Positions 32,903 through 39,870 of a DNA stretch of 53,539 bases are shown piece after piece. Under the pieces are notes generated by a model. The model had not been told where the DNA came from. It made no database searches and worked only from the letters and a program-made list of their open reading frames with translations. This DNA comes from Pseudomonas sp. N40(2020) (GTDB lineage Bacteria > Pseudomonadota > Gammaproteobacteria > Pseudomonadales > Pseudomonadaceae), in the NCBI RefSeq assembly GCF_014472415.1, contig NZ_JACSZV010000045.1, positions 1 to 53,539 of the forward strand. Reading direction: 5' to 3'. A program made the position numbers and the translations under genes. Within the stretch, counting starts at the first letter, position 1; every line of letters starts with the position of its first letter.

Positions 32903-34363
32903 TTACAGGACCGAAGCCGTCTGCGCCGTCTTCGGCTGGCGATACAGATCCAGCAGCACCTGATCCAGCACCGACGATGCACCAAACGGTGCCTTGTCGT
33001 TGAGGATCGCCACCACCGCCCAGGTATTGCCATTCACGTCACGGCTGAAACCGGCAATCGCTCGCACGGTATTCAGGGTGCCGGTCTTGACGTGAGCTTC
33101 ACCGCGCATCGCGGTGGTCTTCAGGCGTTTGCGCATGGTGCCGTCGGTGCCGGCAATCGGCAGCGAGCTGATAAATTCGGCGGAGTACGGGCTGTGCCAG
33201 GCGGCTTGCAACATGCCGGCCATTTCGCGGGCGCTGACGCGTTCAGCGCGGGACAGGCCTGAGCCGTTCTCCATCACCAAGTGCGGCGCGGTAATGCCTT
33301 TCTTCGCCAGCCACTGACGCACTACGCGTTGCGCTGCTTTGGCGTCGTCACCGTCGGCGTCGTTGCGAAATTTCTGTCCCAAGCTCAGGAACAGCTGCTG
33401 GGCCATGGTGTTGTTACTGTATTTGTTGATGTCGCGGATGATTTCCGCCAGATCCGGCGAGTAGGCGCGGGCCAGCAGTTTGGCGTTGTTCGGGGTCGAC
33501 GCCAGACGATCCTTGCCCTGAATGCTGCCACCCAGTTCTTTCCAGATCGCGCGAACGGCGCCAGCGGTATAGGTCGCGTGGTCAAGCAGCGACAGGTAAG
33601 TCTGCGAGCTGCAACCTTCGCCCAACTGGCCGGCGACGGTCACGGTCACGCTGCCATCAGCCTGTGGCACCGGGTTGTAGCGCACACCGCCGGTGCATTG
33701 CTTGGAATTGAGGGCCTTGACGGTGTTTTCGATGCGGATACTGGCGATCGGTGGCTCCACCGAAATCAGCACGCGGCCACCGTCATTGCGCGCCACAAAG
33801 CGCAGGGCCTTGAGGTTGACCAGCAGCGAATCCGGTTTGACCAGGAACGGCTTGTTCTCGTCATTGCCGTCATCGTTGAATTCCGGCAACTGCGGCTGCA
33901 CGAAGAAGTTGCGATCCAGTACCAGATCACCGGTGATCTGGGTCACGCCGTTGGCGCGCAGGTCACGCATCAGCAGCCAGAGTTTTTCCATGTTCAGCTT
34001 CGGATCACCGCCACCCTTGAGGTAGAGGTTGCCGTTGAGGATGCCGCCGCTCAGGTCGCCGTCGGTGTAAAACTCGGTTTTCCACTGATGGTTGGGGCCG
34101 AGCATTTCCAGCGCCGCGTAAGTGGTGACCAGTTTCATGGTCGAGGCCGGGTTGACCGACACGTCAGCGTTGTACACGGTCGCCGTGCCCGGGCCGTCGA
34201 GCGGCACCATCACCAGCGACAGCGCAGAAGGCTGCAGCTTGCTGGCCTTGAGGGCTTTTTCGACGTTGGGGGTGAGGGAGGTATTGAGGGTGGCAGCAGA
34301 AACAGGCAGGGCCAAAGGAAGAAGAAGGCCGGCCAGCAAAAGAGGACGCAACGATTTGATCAT
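32903..34363 (-). CDS. dacB: D-alanyl-D-alanine carboxypeptidase/endopeptidase (PBP4)
   Basis: A 486-residue S13-family penicillin-binding protein with a signal peptide (residues 1 to about 23, ending VSA). It acts in the periplasm on peptidoglycan stems and cross-links. The three active-site motifs are STMK (Ser74-Lys77), SNN (in YSNNTMAQQLF) and KTG (in HVKTGTLNTV). The large insert between the first two motifs is typical of PBP4. ATG 34363 was chosen because it gives the signal peptide; the open frame continues upstream without a credible start. In Pseudomonas, PBP4 loss can induce AmpC; no ampC is nearby. Confidence 0.93.
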   Translation of the reverse strand: MIKSLRPLLLAGLLLPLALPVSAATLNTSLTPNVEKALKASKLQPSALSLVMVPLDGPGTATVYNADVSVNPASTMKLVTTYAALEMLGPNHQWKTEFYTDGDLSGGILNGNLYLKGGGDPKLNMEKLWLLMRDLRANGVTQITGDLVLDRNFFVQPQLPEFNDDGNDENKPFLVKPDSLLVNLKALRFVARNDGGRVLISVEPPIASIRIENTVKALNSKQCTGGVRYNPVPQADGSVTVTVAGQLGEGCSSQTYLSLLDHATYTAGAVRAIWKELGGSIQGKDRLASTPNNAKLLARAYSPDLAEIIRDINKYSNNTMAQQLFLSLGQKFRNDADGDDAKAAQRVVRQWLAKKGITAPHLVMENGSGLSRAERVSAREMAGMLQAAWHSPYSAEFISSLPIAGTDGTMRKRLKTTAMRGEAHVKTGTLNTVRAIAGFSRDVNGNTWAVVAILNDKAPFGASSVLDQVLLDLYRQPKTAQTASVL

Positions 34364-34597
34364 ATGAAATAAAACCCTGCAAAAGAGGGGGAAAAAGACG
34401 AGGACATGGATGAAAAAGCCCTCAGTGGTCATGAAAGTGTCGGCATTATGCCCCAAGGTGTAACCACTTGTGCCGTCGGCGGGTGGGCTAATCGGTGATT
34501 TTTTTACAGGCGGTCGGCCTCAGCGTCCACAGAGGCGGGCAATTGACGTCTTAAACTGGTAAAGTGCCGGCCGTTATTACTTAAGAGGATTGTTCCA

Positions 34598-34942
34598 ATG
34601 GCGACTAACCGTTCCCAGCGTCTGCGCAAAAAACTGTGCGTTGATGAATTTCAAGAGCTGGGTTTCGAACTGAACCTGGACTTCAAAGAAGACTTGTCCG
34701 AAGAAGCCATTGACGCTTTCCTCGAAGCATTCATCAAAGAAGCCATGGAAGCCAACGGTCTGGGTTATGTTGGCGGCGATGACTTCGGTCTGGTTTGCCT
34801 GCAGAAGCGTGGCTCGGTCAACGAAGAGCAGCGCGCTGCTGTTGAAGCCTGGCTGAAAAACCGCACTGAGCTGACCGGTATGACCGTCAGCCCACTGCTG
34901 GACGTTTGGTATCCGGAAAAGCCGATCAACGCGGCTAAGTGA
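34598..34942 (+). CDS. yggL: YggL-family 50S ribosome-associated protein
   Basis: A 114-residue DUF469 protein. The N-terminal NRSQRLRKKLCVDEFQELGF and the acidic middle match YggL, which is reported to bind 50S subunits and affect ribosome assembly. It is transcribed divergently from dacB with a 234-base gap in which no clear element other than an AT-rich start region was seen. AGAGGA precedes the ATG. A strong bidirectional terminator separates it from the convergent transporter gene. Confidence 0.85.
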   Translation: MATNRSQRLRKKLCVDEFQELGFELNLDFKEDLSEEAIDAFLEAFIKEAMEANGLGYVGGDDFGLVCLQKRGSVNEEQRAAVEAWLKNRTELTGMTVSPLLDVWYPEKPINAAK

Positions 34943-34947
34943 TACTG

Positions 34948-34981
34948 AAAAAAACGGCGACCTAAGGGTCGCCGTTTTTTT
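34948..34981. terminator. Bidirectional terminator between yggL and the BenE-like gene
   Basis: AAAAACGGCGACC and GGTCGCCGTTTTTTT pair around a TAAG loop. A-run and T-run flank the stem, so it can end transcripts from both convergent genes. Confidence 0.93.
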
Positions 34982-34993
34982 ATGCCTGGCGTT

Positions 34994-36184
34994 TTATGCG
35001 TTACGCCAGTTCAGAATCACCAGCGTCAAAACCCCCGCAACAATCCCCCAAAACGCCGAACCGATGGAAAACAGCGTCAGCCCCGACGCCGTGACCATGA
35101 AGGTGATCAGCGCCGCTTCACGTTCCTTCACCTCAGTCATGGCAATGCTCAATCCGTTGATGATCGAGCCAAACAGCGCCAGTGCAGCAATCGACAGCAC
35201 CAGTTCTTTCGGCAGCGCGGCAAACAGCGCCGCCAATGTGGCGCCGAACACCCCGGCAATCCCGTAGAAAATCCCGCACCACACCGCTGCGGTGTAGCGT
35301 TTGTTGCGATCTTCATGGGCGTGCGGGCCGGTGCAGATCGCCGCGCTGATGGCGGCGAGGTTGATCCCGTGGGAGCCGAACGGCGCCAGCAACAACGAGG
35401 CGATGCCCGTGGTGGTGATCAGCGGCGAGGCCGGGACGTTATAGCCGTCTGCGCGCAAGACGGCGATGCCGGGCATGTTCTGCGAAGTCATCGCCACCAC
35501 GAACAGCGGGATGCCGATGCTGATGGTCGCCGCCAGCGAGAAGTGCGGCGTGGTCCATACCGGTGTCGCCACTTCCAGATGAAAACCGCTGAAATCCAGC
35601 AGGCCCATGAAGCCCGACAGCGCGGTGCCGATCAGCAGGGCGGCGAGTACGGCATAGCGCGGCGACAGACGCTTGATCAGCAGATACGTGAAGAACATCC
35701 CCAGCACCAGGCCGGTGCGGTGTTGCGCGGCGACGAAGATTTCGCTGCCGATCTTGAACAGTATCCCCGCCAGCAGCGCGGCCGCCAGTGAGGCCGGAAT
35801 CTTTTTCACCAGACGTTCGAAACTGCCGGTCAGCCCGCAAATCGTCACCAACACCGCGCAGGTGATGTAGGCGCCGATGGCCTCGCCGTAACTGACGCCG
35901 CCCAGGCTGGTGATCAACAACGCCGCGCCGGGAGTGGACCAGGCGATGGTGATTGGCGTGCGATAACGCAGCGACAGGCCGATCGAACACACCGCCATGC
36001 CAATCGAGATCGCCCAGATCCAAGAGGAAATCTGCCCGCTGGTCAGGCCCGCCGCTTGCCCGGCCTGAAACATCAGCACCAGCGAACTGGTGTAGCCGGT
36101 CATCATCGCAATAAAACCGGCGACGATGGCCGAGGGCGAGGTGTCGGAAAAGGGACGCAGTTGGGTATGCGTGGCGTCGTTCAT
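34994..36184 (-). CDS. BenE-family transporter
   Basis: A 396-residue inner-membrane protein with about 11-12 hydrophobic helices, belonging to the benzoate/H+ symporter (BenE) family of the nucleobase-transporter-like fold. Typical segments are ITIAWSTPGAALLITS in the first half and the PFGSHGINLAAISAAIC segment in the second. No benzoate catabolic genes are in the window. It is divergent from a GntR regulator and lies near guaD and xdh, so a purine or another aromatic acid is possible as substrate. ATG 36184 gives the conserved N-terminus. Confidence 0.85.
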   Translation of the reverse strand: MNDATHTQLRPFSDTSPSAIVAGFIAMMTGYTSSLVLMFQAGQAAGLTSGQISSWIWAISIGMAVCSIGLSLRYRTPITIAWSTPGAALLITSLGGVSYGEAIGAYITCAVLVTICGLTGSFERLVKKIPASLAAALLAGILFKIGSEIFVAAQHRTGLVLGMFFTYLLIKRLSPRYAVLAALLIGTALSGFMGLLDFSGFHLEVATPVWTTPHFSLAATISIGIPLFVVAMTSQNMPGIAVLRADGYNVPASPLITTTGIASLLLAPFGSHGINLAAISAAICTGPHAHEDRNKRYTAAVWCGIFYGIAGVFGATLAALFAALPKELVLSIAALALFGSIINGLSIAMTEVKEREAALITFMVTASGLTLFSIGSAFWGIVAGVLTLVILNWRNA

Positions 36185-36220
36185 GACGGCGGTGTTCCTT
36201 ATACAAATGACATTATTTCT

Positions 36221-36304
36221 CTGTAGGAGCTGCCGAAGGCTGCGATCTTTGATCTTGCTTCTAAAAAACAACATCAAAGATCGCAGCCTTCGCCAGCTCC
36301 TACA
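36221..36304. repeat. Palindromic intergenic repeat, family A
   Basis: Inverted arms of about 32 bases with core GGCTGCGATCTTTGAT, facing across an A-rich loop. It sits in the divergent region, 36 bases upstream of the BenE-like ATG, between that start and the GntR promoter region. Confidence 0.88.
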
Positions 36305-36419
36305 TGAGCGGATCGCGTTTGGGCGGCGGATTCTGCGATCAAGCCTAAACTCAATCGTAACGGATCGTTGCAATACAGCCGTGGTCACAAACAGCCATAC
36401 AGTCGTGTTGCCACCATCC

Positions 36420-36431
36420 ATTGTGTACAAT
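36420..36431 (+). promoter_or_regulatory. Candidate GntR operator ATTGTGTACAAT
   Basis: A palindrome with half-sites ATTGT/ACAAT and central GT, 92 bases before the regulator ATG. The half-sites equal those of the prp operator at 4900. The right half contains TACAAT, a possible -10 box, so a bound repressor would cover the promoter. No good -35 is visible 17 bases upstream. Confidence 0.45.
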
Positions 36432-36523
36432 CGCGCTGTTTTTTACGCGATACTTGCCAGCGACCTACTGTGCCGTATTACAGTCACGGTCTATTCGCCG
36501 CAGTTCTCCCGACTCGAGTGCCC

Positions 36524-37288
36524 ATGAACGAACAGTTGCAACCCCTCAAGAAACAACCGCGAGCAGGCAAAGCCGGCCGCAGCGGAACCCAGGACGATAT
36601 TGTCTACGCGCATATCTTCGAGGCCATCCTCGAACAGCGTCTGGCGCCCGGCACCAAGTTGAGCGAAGAAGCGTTGGGGGAAATCTTCGGGGTCAGCCGC
36701 ACCATCATTCGCCGCGCGCTGTCGCGTCTGGCCCATGAAGGCGTCGTGTTGTTGCGGCCGAACCGTGGCGCTGTGGTTGCAAGCCCGAGCGTTGAAGAAG
36801 CGCGTCAGGTGTTCATGGCCCGTCGTCTGGTCGAGCGTGCGATCACTGAACTGGCTGTGCAACATGCCACCGCCGAACAGATCGCCGAGCTGCGCCAGAT
36901 GGTCAACGACGAGCGCGACAGCTTCTCGCGCGGCGATCGTGGCGCCGGTATTCGTTTGTCGGGTGAGTTCCACCTGAAACTCGCCGAAGCGGCGAAGAAC
37001 GCCCCGCTGATCAGCTTCCAGCGCAGCCTGGTCTCGCAGACGTCGCTGATCATCGCCCAGTATGAAAGCGGCAACCGTTCGCATTGCTCCTACGACGAAC
37101 ACACTCAGTTGATCGACGCGATCGAAGCGCGCAACGGTGAGCTGGCGGTGGACCTGATGATGCATCACATGGATCACATCGACAGCAAGCTCAACCTCGA
37201 CGAGGAAAGCGCTTCGGATGATCTGCATGCGGTGTTCTCGCATTTGTTGCAGACCAAGAAGCCGGGGCGTCCTGCGGCCAAGCTCTAA
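36524..37288 (+). CDS. FCD-type GntR regulator
   Basis: A 254-residue transcription factor. A winged helix (about residues 25-95, with LGEIFGVSRTIIRRALSRLA) is followed by an FCD domain in which the metal ligands look intact: GEFHLKL, then YDEHTQLI, then MMHHMDHID near the end. Divergent position to the BenE-like transporter and proximity to guaD/xdh suggest control of purine or aromatic-acid uptake. ATG 36524 starts the conserved MNEQLQPLKK; the upstream open frame includes the operator and is not used. Confidence 0.85.
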   Translation: MNEQLQPLKKQPRAGKAGRSGTQDDIVYAHIFEAILEQRLAPGTKLSEEALGEIFGVSRTIIRRALSRLAHEGVVLLRPNRGAVVASPSVEEARQVFMARRLVERAITELAVQHATAEQIAELRQMVNDERDSFSRGDRGAGIRLSGEFHLKLAEAAKNAPLISFQRSLVSQTSLIIAQYESGNRSHCSYDEHTQLIDAIEARNGELAVDLMMHHMDHIDSKLNLDEESASDDLHAVFSHLLQTKKPGRPAAKL

Positions 37289-37306
37289 AGTAGACCGAGT
37301 CGCTCC

Positions 37307-37375
37307 CTTCGCGAGCAGGCTCGCTCCCACAGGGGAATGCATTTCAAATGTGGGAGCGAGCCTGCTCGCGAAGGC
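37307..37375. repeat. REP doublet, family B
   Basis: Inverted REP copies of 26-28 bases separated by 17 bases, nearly identical to the doublet at 1547 including the GGATGCATT-like spacer (here GGAATGCATTT). It lies just after the GntR gene. Confidence 0.88.
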
Positions 37376-37390
37376 GTACTGACAGGCAAT

Positions 37391-37429
37391 AAAAATCCCC
37401 CGGGGCTGAACACCTCCGGGGGATTTTTT
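37391..37429. terminator. Bidirectional terminator between GntR gene and guaD
   Basis: AAAAATCCCCCGG pairs with CCGGGGGATTTTTT around a 12-base loop. Runs of A and T on either side allow use by the GntR transcript and by the long xdh-guaD transcript on the other strand. Confidence 0.92.
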
Positions 37430-37447
37430 ATGCCTGAAAGACTTGCC

Positions 37448-37552
37448 TGATCGTTCCCATGCTCTGCGTGGGAATGCCTCTGGGGGACGCTCCGCGTCCA
37501 GTGACGCGGAGCGTCACGGGCTGCATTCCCACGCAGAGCGTGGGAACGATCA
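37448..37552. repeat. Palindromic repeat, family C (GATCGTTCCCACGC type)
   Basis: Outer inverted arms TGATCGTTCCCATGCTCTGC and its inverse, about 25 bases, enclose a second inverted pair built on GACGCTCCGCGTC/GACGCGGAGCGTC. It lies 15 bases beyond the guaD stop. Two further copies are at 39757 and 51721. Confidence 0.88.
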
Positions 37553-37567
37553 TGTGTCGGGAAAAGC

Positions 37568-38872
37568 TCAGCGCTGATGCACCAAAGCACCCGCCGCATA
37601 CGTCTGCTGCACCGTGCGGTCATCGCCCAGCGTCATCAACACAAACAGCGTTTCGGCAATGTTGTTGGCCTGCTTCAAGCGATAACTGAGCAGCGGCGTG
37701 GCGTTGTAATCCAGCACCAGGAAGTCGGCATCCGATCCCGGTTGCAGGTTGCCGATCTTGTCTTCCAGACGCAGCGCCCGCGCTCCACCCAGCGTCGCCA
37801 GGTACAACGACTTGAACGGACTCAAGCGCGCACCTTGCAACTGCATCACTTTGTAAGCTTCGTTCAGGGTTTGCAGCAGCGAGAAACTGGTGCCGCCACC
37901 GACGTCAGTGCCGAGGCCGACGTTCAATTTATGCTTTTCGGCCATCGGCAGGTTGAACATGCCGCTGCCGAGGAAGAGGTTCGACGTCGGGCAGAACGAG
38001 ATCGCCGAGCCCGTTTCCGCCAGACGCGCGCATTCGTCGTCGCACAGGTGCACGCCATGGGCGAACACCGAGCGCTCGCCGAGCAGCTTGTAGTGATCGT
38101 AAACATCGAGGTAACCCTTGCGCTCCGGGAACAGCTCCTTGACCCACTCGATTTCCTTGAGGTTCTCGCTGATGTGGGTCTGCATGTACAGATCCGGGTA
38201 TTCGGTCAGCAATTGCCCGGCGAGGGCCAATTGTTCCGGGGTACTGGTCGGGGCGAAACGCGGGGTCACCGCATAGTGCAGGCGGCCCTTGCCGTGCCAG
38301 CGCTCGATCAGCGCCTTGCTCTCGACGTAGCTCGATTCAGCGGTGTCAGTCAGGTAGTCCGGGGCGTTGCGATCCATCATGACCTTGCCGGCGATCATCC
38401 GCAGATCAAGTTTTTCGGCCGCCTCAAAGAACGAGTTCACCGACTGCGGGTGCACGCTGCCGAACACCAGCGCCGTGGTGGTGCCGTTGCGCAGCAGTTC
38501 CTTGACGAAAATGTCAGCGACTTCATCGGCATGCGCCTTGTCGCCGAACTGGCTTTCGCACGGGAAGGTGTAAGTGTTGAGCCAGTCGAGCAGTTGCTCG
38601 CCATAGGCGCCGACCATGCCGGTTTGTGGCAGGTGAATGTGGGTGTCGATAAAGCCCGGGGTGATCAAGGCATCCTGATAGTGGTTGATTTCGATGTCCG
38701 CCGGCAGCGTCGGCAGCAGTTCGCTGGCGTGGCCGAGGGCGCTGATCTTGCCGTCATCGACCACCAGCAGGCCGTCCTCGAAATACTCGTAGGAGGCTTC
38801 GATCCCGACTTCGGCGGGATCGGCGATGCTGTGCAGGATGGCGGCGCGGTAGGCTTTGCGAGTCAGAGGCAT
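37568..38872 (-). CDS. guaD: Guanine deaminase
   Basis: A 434-residue amidohydrolase that converts guanine to xanthine and ammonia. The metal site DTHIHLPQTGM near residue 75-85, a following HISEN-like histidine near residue 230, and VGLGTDVGGGTSFS near residue 315 match bacterial GuaD. It is 13 bases downstream of xdhC and last in the xdhABC-guaD unit, so xanthine produced here feeds directly into XdhAB. Start is ATG 38872. Confidence 0.93.
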   Translation of the reverse strand: MPLTRKAYRAAILHSIADPAEVGIEASYEYFEDGLLVVDDGKISALGHASELLPTLPADIEINHYQDALITPGFIDTHIHLPQTGMVGAYGEQLLDWLNTYTFPCESQFGDKAHADEVADIFVKELLRNGTTTALVFGSVHPQSVNSFFEAAEKLDLRMIAGKVMMDRNAPDYLTDTAESSYVESKALIERWHGKGRLHYAVTPRFAPTSTPEQLALAGQLLTEYPDLYMQTHISENLKEIEWVKELFPERKGYLDVYDHYKLLGERSVFAHGVHLCDDECARLAETGSAISFCPTSNLFLGSGMFNLPMAEKHKLNVGLGTDVGGGTSFSLLQTLNEAYKVMQLQGARLSPFKSLYLATLGGARALRLEDKIGNLQPGSDADFLVLDYNATPLLSYRLKQANNIAETLFVLMTLGDDRTVQQTYAAGALVHQR

Positions 38873-38885
38873 GAGGGTTCTCTAA

Positions 38886-39743
38886 TCAATTTGAGGCTTT
38901 GAGTTTGGTGGCTTCACTGCGGCGCGAAACAGGCAGCAGTTTGGCAATCGGTTCGGCGCTGGCGGTGTGCTGGCCGAAATTGGCGTTATACGTGGCGATG
39001 ATTTCACCGGCGATGGAGATGGCGATTTCCACAGGCAGTTTGCCTTTGACTTCGCCGATACCCATCGGGCAACGCATGCGTTGCACGACGCTGGCGTCGA
39101 AACCACGGTCACGCAAACGGTGTTCGAACTTGGCGCGTTTGGTCTTCGAGCCGATCAGGCCGAACCAGGTGAAGTCGTTGCGCTTGAGGATCGCGGCGGT
39201 CAGCTCCAGATCGAGCTGATGGTTGTGGGTCATGACGATGCAGTAGCTGCCGGCGGGCAGGTCATCGATTTCATCCACAGGCTCTTCGGCGACGATTTTA
39301 CGCACGCCTTTGGGAATCTGTTCGGGGAATTCCTCCTCCCGCGAATCGATCCAGCGCACGCGGCAGGGCAGGCTGGCGAGCAGCGGCACCAGCGCGCGGC
39401 CGACGTGGCCGGCGCCGAACACGGCAATCTGCGCCTGCACCTGGCCCATCGGTTCGAACAGCAACACGGTGGCGCCGCCACAGCATTGGCCGAGGCTGGC
39501 GCCGAGGCTGAAGCGCTCCAGATGGGTGTCCTGCTTGCCACTGGCGAGCATGTCGCGGGCGATCTGCATGGCTTTGTATTCCAGATGCCCGCCACCGATG
39601 GTGTCGAAGATTTGTCTGGCACTGACGACCATTTTCGAGCCGGCGTTGCGTGGCGTCGAGCCGAGTTCTTCGATGATCGTCACCAGAACACAGGGTTCGC
39701 CCTGGTTCTGCAGGTCGGCGAGGGCGTCGATCCAGTTGTACAT
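38886..39743 (-). CDS. xdhC: Xanthine dehydrogenase accessory protein XdhC
   Basis: A 285-residue chaperone that inserts sulfurated molybdenum cofactor into XdhB. The N-terminal XdhC region (LVTIIEELGSTPRNAGSKM) and a C-terminal Rossmann-type region (IAVFGAGHVGRALVPLL) are visible. ATG 39743 has a GGGAGGTG ribosome site at good distance, which disfavours GTG 39749 lying in that site. A family C palindrome of 114 bases fills the gap to xdhB. Confidence 0.92.
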   Translation of the reverse strand: MYNWIDALADLQNQGEPCVLVTIIEELGSTPRNAGSKMVVSARQIFDTIGGGHLEYKAMQIARDMLASGKQDTHLERFSLGASLGQCCGGATVLLFEPMGQVQAQIAVFGAGHVGRALVPLLASLPCRVRWIDSREEEFPEQIPKGVRKIVAEEPVDEIDDLPAGSYCIVMTHNHQLDLELTAAILKRNDFTWFGLIGSKTKRAKFEHRLRDRGFDASVVQRMRCPMGIGEVKGKLPVEIAISIAGEIIATYNANFGQHTASAEPIAKLLPVSRRSEATKLKASN

Positions 39744-39756
39744 GTTCACCTCCCAA

Positions 39757-39870
39757 GATCATTCCCACGCTCTGCGTGGCAATGCATCTCTGAACGCTCC
39801 GCGTCCGCTTTTCAGGATGCGACGCAGAGCGTCGCGGGCTGCATTCCCACGCAGAGCGTGGGAACGATCA
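39757..39870. repeat. Palindromic repeat, family C (inside the xdh operon)
   Basis: Copy of the element at 37448, filling the xdhB-xdhC gap. Its terminal TGATCG supplies the TGA stop codon of xdhB on the minus strand (39870-39868). The other end stops 13 bases before the xdhC ATG. Confidence 0.88.

Noticed and set aside
37307..37552. Clustered repeats resembling a CRISPR array
   Set aside because: There are only two different palindromic repeat types with a terminator between them, no regular spacers and no cas genes; they are REP and family C elements.
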